The notes under the pieces: generated by a model
What the model saw: only the letters and a program-made list of their open reading frames with translations
Databases searched by the model: none
What the model was told of the DNA's origin: nothing
Shown: piece by piece, positions 51,960-59,330 of the stretch
Numbering within the stretch: the first letter of the stretch is position 1
How the letters are laid out: the number at the start of each line of letters is the position of its first letter
Assembly: GCF_000758305.1 (NCBI RefSeq)
Contig: NZ_CP009458.1
Span: 1,612,001-1,676,000 of the forward strand
Direction of reading: 5' to 3'
From: Cedecea neteri
GTDB taxonomy: Bacteria > Pseudomonadota > Gammaproteobacteria > Enterobacterales > Enterobacteriaceae
Length of the DNA: 64,000 nt
Made by a program: the position numbers and the translations under genes

Positions 51960-52115
51960 ACGGCCAACATCAGAAGACGCCAGCCGCTTTCGCTTGCAAC
52001 AGGGATCTCGCCTTCCGGCAAGGTCTCACTTACGACGTTTTCACGTCGCCCGGCAACCGGATGCTTGCGCATCGTAATGACGATTAACCGGCAATGAAGT
52101 TACTCCCCTTTGCAG
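51960..52115 (-). promoter_or_regulatory. yybP-ykoY manganese riboswitch (alx pH-responsive leader)
   Basis: Read on the minus strand the leader begins with the GGGGAGTAA motif (plus 52,101-52,109). It has paired arms ACGACGTGAAAACGTC and GGTTGCCGGGCGACG, and repeats such as GTGAGACCTTGCCGGAAGGCGAGATCCCTG. This matches the layout of the E. coli alx leader, a yybP-ykoY element that opens the ribosome site when Mn2+ binds and that also responds to pH. Identified by eye; boundaries are approximate. Confidence 0.8.
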
Positions 52116-52185
52116 GTAACAAAATATGACAGCGCGTTGCTGACGTCAATTGTCTTCCCGCTAAAGTTTACACAGATTTACGCGT

Positions 52186-52944
52186 TTACTCGCTGAACAG
52201 TACTGAAGTCTGTAATGCAACGCGCGCAACCCCTTCAGCATCGGCCGCCGGGTTGGTGATCAGCGCGGTGATGTCCGCCCAGTCGCAGATCTTAAACAGG
52301 CTGCTGCGCTGGAACTTGGTGTGATCGCCGAGAATGTATTTCTTTTCGGCATGGGCAATGATCGTCTTATCCACAAAGGCGTCGGACGAAGAGGGCGTGG
52401 AAGGCCCGCTCAGATTGCTAAAGCCGTCAGTGCCGAGGAAGCATATGTCGACCTTCACATCCTGAATCATCGACACCGCCCAGCCGCCAAATACCGACGA
52501 GCTTTTCTTACGCAGCTCGCCGCCGAACAGGAATACCTGGTTGTCCGACTGCAGCAGTACGCTGGCAACGGGCAGTGAATCGGTGAAGATCTTAAAGCCC
52601 GATCTCAGGCTTAGCAGGTTGGCCAGTTCCAGCGTGCTGCTGCCGGTGCCCACGATCATCGAGCTGCCCGCAGGAATCAGCTCCAGCGCTTTTTTAGCGA
52701 TCGCTTTCTTGTAGCTGATGTTCTCTTTTTCACGCACGTGGAACGGGTTTTCGATAGCGCCCTGCTTCAGCGTGGCGCCGCCGTGGCTTTTAATCAGCAG
52801 CCCTTTTTGCTCCAGATAAGTGAGATCTTTGCGGATCGTTTCGTAGGTCACGTCGTATTGCTTTGCCAGCTTGCTGACATACACGGTGCCTTCGGTAACC
52901 AGCTCTTCAAAAATCAGCTTTCGCCTCTCATCAATCAGCAACAT
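52186..52944 (-). CDS. DeoR-family regulator of the accessory sugar locus
   Basis: Repressor of 252 residues from the ATG at 52,944 (GAGGA before it). The N-terminal helix-turn-helix is LIDERRKLIFEELVTEGTVYVSKLAKQYDVTYETIRKDLTYLEQKGLLIKSHGGA. The C-terminal sugar-phosphate-binding (ISOCOT-fold) domain includes AGSSMIVGTGSSTLELANLLS and FGGELRKKSSSVFGGWAVSMIQDVKVDICFLGTDGFSNLSG, as in GlpR/SrlR relatives. It is divergent from the PTS operon and very likely controls it, with a phosphorylated sugar as inducer. Not present in E. coli at this locus. Confidence 0.9.
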   Translation of the reverse strand: MLLIDERRKLIFEELVTEGTVYVSKLAKQYDVTYETIRKDLTYLEQKGLLIKSHGGATLKQGAIENPFHVREKENISYKKAIAKKALELIPAGSSMIVGTGSSTLELANLLSLRSGFKIFTDSLPVASVLLQSDNQVFLFGGELRKKSSSVFGGWAVSMIQDVKVDICFLGTDGFSNLSGPSTPSSSDAFVDKTIIAHAEKKYILGDHTKFQRSSLFKICDWADITALITNPAADAEGVARVALQTSVLFSE

Positions 52945-53005
52945 TTCGATCCTCGTAAGTGGCCAGCCGGAGACGGGCGCGTAAAAAATGATATGGCTCA
53001 ATCAT

Positions 53006-53035
53006 ATATGTTGCTCTACGAAGCTTGCAACATAT
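53006..53035. promoter_or_regulatory. Candidate DeoR-type operator
   Basis: The arms ATATGTTGC and GCAACATAT form a perfect 9-bp inverted repeat with a 12-base spacer, about 60 bases upstream of the regulator ATG. It is the most regular dyad in the divergent region and a good candidate for autoregulation by the DeoR protein. Confidence 0.55.
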
Positions 53036-53203
53036 CGGGTTTGTTTTGATTGGTAATGCTTGTATTTTAAGGCATGCAAGCCTGGATTCTACTCGATTAA
53101 AATGCCTGGTAGCGGCGTAATGAGTGCTTTTTTTGCGATATAAATATCATTTTGTTTGTTTTTATTGGCTTTTAATTTCATTAAAATCAATTTGTTATGA
53201 TTT

Positions 53204-53221
53204 TTGTGATTTGAATCACAA
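53204..53221 (+). promoter_or_regulatory. CRP-cAMP binding site of the sugar operon
   Basis: TGTGA-TTTGAA-TCACA matches the CRP consensus in every defined position and lies directly next to the -35 element. The centre is about 41-45 bases upstream of the predicted transcription start, the class II activation position. It implies catabolite control of the operon. Confidence 0.8.
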
Positions 53222-53250
53222 TTGACAGCCAATATTTGCCAACTTAATAA
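53222..53250 (+). promoter_or_regulatory. Sigma-70 promoter of the isomerase-PTS operon
   Basis: TTGACA (53,222-53,227) and TAATAA (53,245-53,250) are separated by 17 bases. A dyad GCCAA...TTGGC (53,238-53,255) covers the -10 element and could be where the repressor acts. Confidence 0.75.
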
Positions 53251-53278
53251 TTGGCTTATGTTGAGGTTGAAGAGTGAA

Positions 53279-53824
53279 ATGAAGATGAAAACCAAAATTG
53301 CTATCGCTTGTGATGATATTGGCTTTGAACGTAAAGAGGCGATCAAGCGCTACCTGGAAGAGGAGAAGCAGGCCGAAGTGGTCTTTGATCCGGTGAAAAC
53401 GCCGCAGGATGGGGTAAACACCTTCGCCTCTCTGGCGGATGAAATGGCTGAATTGATCCAGAAAGATGCCTGTCGGTTGGGAATTTACATTTGCGGCACC
53501 GGCATCGGCTTCACATGCCAGGCCAACAAACACTGGGGGATCCGTGCGGTGGCGGTGACCAACCCTTACTCAGCCAAACGGGCGCGGTTAAGCAACAATG
53601 CGCAAATCATCGGCCTGGGTTGCCGGGTTAACGATCTCGAATACACCAAAATGATCGTCGACGCCTGGTATGACAACGCGTTTGATTTTGCCTCCGCCCG
53701 TGAAAACTCAAAGAAAAACCTGCTGGAAGCCGAACGCAGCGATAACGCTTTACTGACCAGGCCGTCGTTTGTTGCCTGGAACATGGGCTTCAAACCCGAT
53801 ACTGACAACCCTGGGACACGCTAA
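53279..53824 (+). CDS. RpiB/LacA/LacB-family sugar-phosphate isomerase-like protein
   Basis: The protein has 181 residues, from the ATG at 53,279; another ATG two codons later is possible. The family fold is clear: KIAIACDDIGFERKEAIKRYL, GIYICGTGIGFTCQANKHWGIRAVAVTNPYSAKRARLSNNAQIIGLGCRV. The catalytic-loop Cys72 (CGTGIG) is present. E. coli RpiB has a His in GCDHVGF and the ring-opening His99; here these read Asp (CDDIGF) and Ser105. It is also longer than RpiB (149) at the C-terminus. Substrate chemistry may therefore differ from ribose-5-phosphate. First gene of the operon, two bases before the EIIC gene. Confidence 0.85.
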   Translation: MKMKTKIAIACDDIGFERKEAIKRYLEEEKQAEVVFDPVKTPQDGVNTFASLADEMAELIQKDACRLGIYICGTGIGFTCQANKHWGIRAVAVTNPYSAKRARLSNNAQIIGLGCRVNDLEYTKMIVDAWYDNAFDFASARENSKKNLLEAERSDNALLTRPSFVAWNMGFKPDTDNPGTR

Positions 53825-53826
53825 TC

Positions 53827-55188
53827 ATGGAAATGATAACGCAATTTATCAATGATTTAGGGAACTTCATTTTTATCCCGGTGATTTTCCTCGGGCTAAT
53901 GGCGCTGCTCGGGCGCCCGCTGTCGGAATGTATTTCATCGGCGATCAAGGTCGGGATCGGTTTTATCGCCCTGACCATGACCATCAAATTTATGCTGGAG
54001 AAGATGCAGCCTGCGGTCACGGGCCTGGCTGAGGCCACCGGCTCATCGCTCAGCGCCATTGACGTGGGCGGGGCCGCCACCGCAGTGATGGGCTTCGGCT
54101 CCAGCATGGGGGCGATCATTATTCCACTTTGCGTGGCGGTCAACGTCATCATGCTGATTGCCCGCCTGACCGACTGCGTCAACGTGGATGTTTTCAACCT
54201 GCACCAAAATGCCTCAATGGGCGCGATTGTTGCGGCTTACTCCGGCAACTTCTTCTACGGCGTACTAACTGCCGCGCTGTTCCACGTTTGGGCGCTGATC
54301 GCCGCGGATATCGGCGCGAAGAATAACGAACAGTTCTTTAATCTGCCAAAAGGCGTGGCGATTTCACACCCGGTGGCAAACACCTACCTGCTGTTCGCTT
54401 ATCCCTTTAACTGGGTTTACGACCGTATTCCCGGCTTCCGTAACCTGAATGTGACCGCCGAATCCATCCAGAAGCGCTTTGGCGTGCTGGGCGACCCAAC
54501 GATTGTCGGCTTTATTATTGGCATTCTGTTGGGCTTCTGCGGCTACGGCTGGGAAAGCCCGTATCACACCATCATCGCCAGCCTGCAGCTGGGGATGTAC
54601 CTGGCCGCCGTGATGCTGCTGCTGCCGCGCATGACCTCCATCATGATGGAAGGGCTGGTTCCGCTCTCCAACGTTGCGCGTAAAAAACTGGTCAAACGCT
54701 TCCCGAATCGCGAAATCACGGTGGGCATGGATACGGCGCTTATCGTCGGTCATCCTTCGGTTATCGCCCCGGCGCTGCTGCTGATCCCGGTGATTGTCAT
54801 TCTGGCAGTGATCCTGCCTGGCAACCGCGTGATGCCGCTTGGCGACCTGTCGCAGTTTGTGTTTTTCATCGCCTGCATGGTGCCGGTATTTAAAGGCAAC
54901 ATTATCCGCACCTGGGTGACTTCCATCTTCCTGTTTGGTGGCGGCCTGTACATTGCGTCCTGGATGGCGCCGGCGACCAACGAAGTGTTCCAGAAATTCG
55001 GCACCAACCCGGATGCCAGCGTGATGTACACCTCCCTGAACCCGTCAGCGAACCCGTTCACTGGCCTGTTCGCTGCCATGAGCCACGTCGGCATCGTCGG
55101 TTACGCGCTGGTTGGCGTGCTGTTGATTTCGGTGGGCTATTTGCTGAAACAGAAATCCCGTCGCCAGCTTCAGGCGGGCGCAGAATAA
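53827..55188 (+). CDS. PTS EIIC component, galactitol (GatC) family
   Basis: Membrane channel of a phosphotransferase system, 453 residues with about ten or more hydrophobic segments. The GatC/SgcC pattern is seen in LGNFIFIPVIFLGLMALLGRPLSECISSAIKVGIGFIAL, GGAATAVMGFGSSMGAIIIPLCVAVNVIMLIARLTDCVNVDVFNLHQNASMGAIVA and GHPSVIAPALLLIPVIVILAVILPGNRVMPLGDL. It would import a polyol or sugar with phosphorylation by the EIIB encoded next. The substrate is not identified. It follows the isomerase by two bases. Confidence 0.92.
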   Translation: MEMITQFINDLGNFIFIPVIFLGLMALLGRPLSECISSAIKVGIGFIALTMTIKFMLEKMQPAVTGLAEATGSSLSAIDVGGAATAVMGFGSSMGAIIIPLCVAVNVIMLIARLTDCVNVDVFNLHQNASMGAIVAAYSGNFFYGVLTAALFHVWALIAADIGAKNNEQFFNLPKGVAISHPVANTYLLFAYPFNWVYDRIPGFRNLNVTAESIQKRFGVLGDPTIVGFIIGILLGFCGYGWESPYHTIIASLQLGMYLAAVMLLLPRMTSIMMEGLVPLSNVARKKLVKRFPNREITVGMDTALIVGHPSVIAPALLLIPVIVILAVILPGNRVMPLGDLSQFVFFIACMVPVFKGNIIRTWVTSIFLFGGGLYIASWMAPATNEVFQKFGTNPDASVMYTSLNPSANPFTGLFAAMSHVGIVGYALVGVLLISVGYLLKQKSRRQLQAGAE

Positions 55189-55212
55189 ACAGTTAAAAAC
55201 TGGAGATAACCA

Positions 55213-55506
55213 ATGAAAAAGATCCTCGTTGTTTGCGGGAACGGTATTGCCTCTTCGTCCATCATGGTTTCCATCCTTCAGGACTTCCTGAAAGAGGAAC
55301 GCATGGACGCGCAGGTGGATAAATCCTCCCTGATGGCCTGTACAGCCGACACGTTTAACAGCTACGACCTGGTGGTTTCCTCCACCAAGCTGGATAACCC
55401 GGAAATCACTACCCGCGTCATTGTGGGGGCCGGGCTGCTCACGGGCCTTGGCGAAGATGAAATTTTCGCGGCAGTAAAAGAAGAGCTGGAAAAACAGGAC
55501 GCATGA
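55213..55506 (+). CDS. PTS EIIB component, galactitol (GatB) family
   Basis: Cytoplasmic phosphoryl carrier of 97 residues. The phospho-accepting Cys8 lies in KKILVVCGNGIASSSIMVS; family members more often read CGTGIATS, so the loop is slightly divergent. The rest (DLVVSSTKLDNPEITTRVIVGAGLLTGLGEDEIFAAVKEEL) fits GatB. Its stop overlaps the EIIA start (ATGA), so the two are translationally coupled. Confidence 0.9.
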   Translation: MKKILVVCGNGIASSSIMVSILQDFLKEERMDAQVDKSSLMACTADTFNSYDLVVSSTKLDNPEITTRVIVGAGLLTGLGEDEIFAAVKEELEKQDA

Positions 55507-55964
55507 TGAAGTTTGAAATTCTGGTCAATGACGTTGGGCAGGAGATTGCCACCTGGGAACAGGCGATTACCTTTGCTGGAAACCAACTGCTCGAGCGCGG
55601 GTACATTCAGCCGGAGTACATCGCCGCCTGCCTGACCCGCGAAAAAAGCTACCCAACCGGGCTGATGATGGCTAATGGCGAAGGGCTCGCTATCCCCCAT
55701 GCGGATTACCAACTGGTCAATACCAACAGCATTAGCATCGTGCGGTTTGCAAAACCCGTCGCGTTTGGTCAGATGGAAGATGCGGATCTCACGGTGGAGT
55801 GCGGCGCGCTGTTTAACCTCGCTTTCGCGACCAGCGATCAGCATATGGCTATTCTGCGCAGGCTGTTTACGCTGTTCCAGGAAGTGGAGTTTGTCAGCCG
55901 CTGCCGAACGCTTGACGAGCAGGCGACCGTCGTTTTTATTAAGCAGCAGCTCAACATCGAGTAA
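55503..55964 (+). CDS. PTS EIIA component (fructose/galactitol type)
   Basis: Cytoplasmic PTS_EIIA type-2 protein of 153 residues that passes phosphate from HPr to EIIB. The phospho-His66 lies in GEGLAIPHADYQLVNTNSISIVRF. Two adjacent ATG codons (55,503, 55,506) are possible starts; the first overlaps the EIIB stop. Order EIIC-EIIB-EIIA on separate proteins is unlike gatABC but is a known variant. Confidence 0.9.
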   Translation: MMKFEILVNDVGQEIATWEQAITFAGNQLLERGYIQPEYIAACLTREKSYPTGLMMANGEGLAIPHADYQLVNTNSISIVRFAKPVAFGQMEDADLTVECGALFNLAFATSDQHMAILRRLFTLFQEVEFVSRCRTLDEQATVVFIKQQLNIE

Positions 55965-56003
55965 TTTAAGGGGTGCGTGCGCCCCAAAAAGGTAACCCGT
56001 GTG

Positions 56004-56528
56004 ATGACTAATCTTGCAAAGATAGTGAAGGAAATTACCGCGCTGCAGCAGGCGATTGACGAAACGCAACTCCAGGCGCTGGTGGCGGAGATCAAACCGG
56101 CGAGCCACATTTTTCTTGCGGGAGCAGGGCGTTCGGGGCTGATGATCAATGCCTTTGCCAATCGGCTGATGCATCTGGGTTTTTCGGTCAGCGTTATCGG
56201 CGAAATCAGTTCCCCGCACTCGAAACCGGGTGATCTGATGATCGTTGGCTCAGGCTCGGGCGAGACGCAGCGTCTGGTCAATCAGGCGAAGATCGCGCGG
56301 CAGAACCAGGTTCGGCTGGCGCTGATCACCTGCAGCGCGGGTTCTACGCTTGAGCAGCTTGCAGATTGTGTTGTCACGCTTCCTGCCGGGGCGGGATCTG
56401 AGCAGCCGATGGGCACGCTGTTTGAACAGGCTTCGCTGCTGGTTTATGACAGCATAGTGCTGACTTTGATGAACGATCTGGGGGAAAGTGGGCTAGGCAT
56501 GAAGCGGCGCCACGCTGATATTGAGTAA
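56004..56528 (+). CDS. SIS-domain sugar-phosphate isomerase (6-phospho-3-hexuloisomerase-like)
   Basis: Cytoplasmic protein of 174 residues from the ATG at 56,004 (a GTG directly before it has better spacing to the AAGG site; the true start may be either). SIS motifs are HIFLAGAGRSGLMINAFANRLMHLGF and LMIVGSGSGETQRLVNQAKIARQ, with AGSEQPMGTLFEQASLLVYDSIVLTLM near the end. This is the pattern of HxlB/PhiA hexuloisomerases. With the RpiB-like gene it suggests two isomerisation steps on the imported sugar phosphate. No aldolase or kinase gene is adjacent. Confidence 0.85.
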   Translation: MTNLAKIVKEITALQQAIDETQLQALVAEIKPASHIFLAGAGRSGLMINAFANRLMHLGFSVSVIGEISSPHSKPGDLMIVGSGSGETQRLVNQAKIARQNQVRLALITCSAGSTLEQLADCVVTLPAGAGSEQPMGTLFEQASLLVYDSIVLTLMNDLGESGLGMKRRHADIE

Positions 56529-56530
56529 AA

Positions 56531-56558
56531 AAAAACGGCTGAATTATCAGCCGTTTTT
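56531..56558. terminator. Bidirectional terminator after the sugar operon
   Basis: AAAAACGGCTGA / TCAGCCGTTTTT is a perfect 12-bp stem with an ATTA loop, two bases past the SIS gene stop and before the ygjR stop. Confidence 0.92.
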
Positions 56559-56561
56559 CCA

Positions 56562-57560
56562 TTATGCCGTGGCCTGCTGGCCCACGTCGTCCGCCGGGAA
56601 CTTCACCCCGGTCTGGCGGCGGATCTCAGTCGCCAGCGCTGAGGTGATGCGCGATGTCACCAGCCCGGCGTGATTAACCTCATTCTCTTCCACCAGGCGC
56701 GCGAACGTCTCCGCTTCGTACAGCATGGTATTGATATGCTGCGGCAGACTCAGATCCTGCGGTTTGCCGCCGCGTGGGATAAACGTCACCCGCTGGCATT
56801 CAGAGATTTTTTCGATCACCAGCGATCCGGCTTCACCCTGAATTTCGCTTGGGATCGTCGAGTCGCTCACTTTGGAATGCAGCAGGGTCACGTCAAAATC
56901 GCCGTAGTTCAGCTGCACGGTGCCGTGCGCGTCTACGCCGCTGTCCAGCAGGGAAGCCGTGGCATGAACCGAATGCGGCTCGCCCCACAAGGCCGCCGCT
57001 GAAGCCAGCACGTAGAAACCGATGTCCATGATCGAGCCGTTAGAAAACGCCGGATTAAAGGTGTTCGGGTTTTCACCGTCCAGGTAACGCTGGTAGCGGG
57101 AAGAGTACTGGCAGTAGTTGAGCAGCACCTTGCGAATTTTGCCCACCTTCGACAGCGCCTGCTGCAGGGCAATAAAGTTCGGCAGGCTGGCGGTTTTAAA
57201 CGCCTCGAACAGCACCACCTGATTTTCGCGGGCGCAGGCGATGGCGGCTTCAACTTCGGCCAGATTAGACGCCAGCGGCTTCTCGCAAATAACGTGCTTT
57301 TTGTGGCTCAGGAACAGCAGACTCTGCGGGCCGTGCAGCGAGTTCGGGCTGGCGATATACACCGCGTCGATAACATCGCTCTTCGCCAGCTCATCCAGCG
57401 AAGTAAACAGATGTTCCACCGGATAATCGTTGGCGAAGCTTTGCGCCTGTTCGAGGCTGCGGGAATACACCGCAGTCAGCTTATATTTGCCGCTCTCATG
57501 GGCGGCATCCACGAACTGGCGGGTGATCCAGTTGGTTCCAATCACAGCGAAACGTATCAT
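56562..57560 (-). CDS. ygjR: YgjR, Gfo/Idh/MocA-family oxidoreductase
   Basis: NAD(P)-dependent sugar-type dehydrogenase of unknown substrate. From the ATG at 57,560 it has 332 residues (E. coli about 328). The Rossmann start is IRFAVIGTNWITRQFVDAA. The family EKP motif is in KHVICEKPLASNLAEVEAAI. The C-terminal beta-sheet domain includes NPAFSNGSIMDIGFYVLASAAALWGEP. It is near alx and sstT in E. coli, here separated from alx by the sugar locus. Confidence 0.92.
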   Translation of the reverse strand: MIRFAVIGTNWITRQFVDAAHESGKYKLTAVYSRSLEQAQSFANDYPVEHLFTSLDELAKSDVIDAVYIASPNSLHGPQSLLFLSHKKHVICEKPLASNLAEVEAAIACARENQVVLFEAFKTASLPNFIALQQALSKVGKIRKVLLNYCQYSSRYQRYLDGENPNTFNPAFSNGSIMDIGFYVLASAAALWGEPHSVHATASLLDSGVDAHGTVQLNYGDFDVTLLHSKVSDSTIPSEIQGEAGSLVIEKISECQRVTFIPRGGKPQDLSLPQHINTMLYEAETFARLVEENEVNHAGLVTSRITSALATEIRRQTGVKFPADDVGQQATA

Positions 57561-57608
57561 AAACGGGTGCGTTCTCCGGAAGTCGATAATCAATAAATCG
57601 GGGCTTTA

Positions 57609-58109
57609 TCAAGCCGCGCCGCTAAGCGCCAGCTGGGTAAGCCAAAGTCGTGTATCGAATTCTAACTGGTGATACTGCGGTTCCATATGACAGCACAAGG
57701 AGTAAAACGCTTTGTTGTGATCCTTCTCCTTAAGATGCGCCAGCTCGTGAACCACAATCATGCGTAAAAAAGCTTCTGGGGCGGTGCGAAACACGGTCGC
57801 CACGCGAATCTCCGCCTTAGCTTTTAATTTGTTGCCCTGCACGCGAGAAATCGCGGTATGCAGCCCCAGCGCGTTATTCAGCACGTGGATCTTATTGTCA
57901 TAAGCGACTTTATTTATCGGGGGCGCATTGCGCAGAAACTGGTTTTTCAACTCCTGAGTGTAAGCATAAAGCGCTTTATCGGTCGCGATGTTGTGCCCCT
58001 GCGGGTAGCGTTTTTCCAGCACCGCGCCCAGGCGCTGCTCGCTAATCAGGGTGCGCACCTGCGAGAGCAAATGCTCCGGATAGCCGCTTAAATAAATCAG
58101 TTCGCTCAT
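57609..58109 (-). CDS. ygjP: YgjP, YgjP-like metallopeptidase-fold (UTP pyrophosphatase) protein
   Basis: From the ATG at 58,109 it has 166 residues (E. coli 167). A zincin-type motif HELAHLKEKDH (His121, Glu122, His125, His131) is intact, with FRTAPEAFLRMIVV before it and FYSLCCHMEPQYHQLEFDTRLWL after. E. coli YgjP has been reported as a UTP pyrophosphatase despite its peptidase-like fold. Divergent from rlmG with an 84-base gap; a longer in-frame reading would overlap the rlmG start. Confidence 0.92.
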   Translation of the reverse strand: MSELIYLSGYPEHLLSQVRTLISEQRLGAVLEKRYPQGHNIATDKALYAYTQELKNQFLRNAPPINKVAYDNKIHVLNNALGLHTAISRVQGNKLKAKAEIRVATVFRTAPEAFLRMIVVHELAHLKEKDHNKAFYSLCCHMEPQYHQLEFDTRLWLTQLALSGAA

Positions 58110-58193
58110 GCTTGTCTCAGGTTTAAGGAAAAAAAGGTATACTCTCGCCCCCGCTATGGGGATATCACCAAACTTTACCATCCAGGAGGGCCG

Positions 58194-59330
58194 ATGAGCC
58201 AATTAGACAACGGTTTTCGTTCACTGACGCTGAAGCGTTTTCCGGAAACGGACGACGTAAACCCGCTGCAGGCGTGGGAAGCGGCAGATGACTACCTGTT
58301 GCAGCAGGTAGACGAACTTGAGCCAGTCGGCCCCGTTCTTGTTTTTAACGATACCTTCGGCGCGCTGGCCTGCGTGCTGGCCGAACACAAGCCTTACAGC
58401 ATTGGCGACTCGTACTTAAGCGAGCTGGCCACGCGGGAAAACCTGCGCGAGAACGAAATCCCGGAAAACAGCGTCACCTTCCTCGACAGCACCGCGGCTT
58501 ACCCGCAGGCGCCGGGGCTGGTGCTGATTAAAATTCCTAAAACGCTGGCCCTGCTTGAGCAGCAACTGCGTGCGCTGCGCAAAGTCGTGACGCCGGAAAC
58601 CCGCATCATTGCGGGCGCGAAAGCGCGGGATATTCACAACTCGACGCTGGAGCTGTTTGAAAAGATTTTAGGGCCAACCACCACCACGCTGGCGTGGAAA
58701 AAAGCGCGTCTGATTAACCCGACCTTCACCAAACCAGATCTGGCAGATGTGCCGGAAACACTGAGCTGGAAGCTGGAAGGCACCGACTGGACGATTCATA
58801 ACCACGCCAACGTCTTCTCCCGCACCGGGCTGGATATCGGCGCGCGTTTCTTCCTCGAAAGTCTGCCGTCGGATCTGGAAGGCGAGATCGTCGATCTGGG
58901 CTGCGGTAACGGCGTGATTGGCCTGACGCTGCTGGAGAAAAACCCGCTGGCGCAGGTGGTGTTTGTGGATGAATCGCCGATGGCGGTGGCTTCCGCGCGC
59001 CTGAACGTTGAAACCAACCTGCCGGGCGACATCGACCGCTGTGAGTTTATGATTAACAACGCGCTGTCCGGCGTGGAGCCTTTCCGCTTTAACGCCGTAC
59101 TGTGCAACCCGCCGTTCCACCAGCAGCATGCCCTGACGGACCAGATCGCGTGGGAGATGTTCCACCACGCTCGCCGCTGCCTGAAAATCAACGGCGAGCT
59201 GTACATTGTGGCCAACCGCCACCTCGACTACTTCCGCAAGCTGAAGAAGATCTTCGGTAACTGCACCACGGTGGCAACGAACAACAAGTTTGTGGTGCTG
59301 AAAGCCGTGAAGTTAGGTCGTCGCCGCTAA
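58194..59330 (+). CDS. rlmG: RlmG, 23S rRNA m2G1835 methyltransferase
   Basis: SAM-dependent guanine-N2 methyltransferase acting on G1835 of 23S rRNA. It has 378 residues, the E. coli length. An N-terminal pseudo-methyltransferase domain (about 1-180) precedes the active one with VDLGCGNGVIGLTLLEKNP, VDESPMAVASARLNVE and the catalytic CNPPFHQ. AGGAGG precedes the ATG. Its end overlaps fadH by four bases on the opposite strand. The E. coli higBA genes between rlmG and fadH are absent. Confidence 0.96.
   Translation: MSQLDNGFRSLTLKRFPETDDVNPLQAWEAADDYLLQQVDELEPVGPVLVFNDTFGALACVLAEHKPYSIGDSYLSELATRENLRENEIPENSVTFLDSTAAYPQAPGLVLIKIPKTLALLEQQLRALRKVVTPETRIIAGAKARDIHNSTLELFEKILGPTTTTLAWKKARLINPTFTKPDLADVPETLSWKLEGTDWTIHNHANVFSRTGLDIGARFFLESLPSDLEGEIVDLGCGNGVIGLTLLEKNPLAQVVFVDESPMAVASARLNVETNLPGDIDRCEFMINNALSGVEPFRFNAVLCNPPFHQQHALTDQIAWEMFHHARRCLKINGELYIVANRHLDYFRKLKKIFGNCTTVATNNKFVVLKAVKLGRRR

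Larger units (their letters stand above)
52945..53278. other. Divergent control region of the sugar locus
   Basis: This 334-base AT-rich region holds the promoters of the DeoR gene and of the isomerase-PTS operon. It contains a long inverted repeat (53,006-53,035), a perfect CRP site, a strong sigma-70 promoter and a dyad over the -10 element; these are listed separately. A further GCTTG...CAAGC pair lies at 53,059-53,081. Confidence 0.6.
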
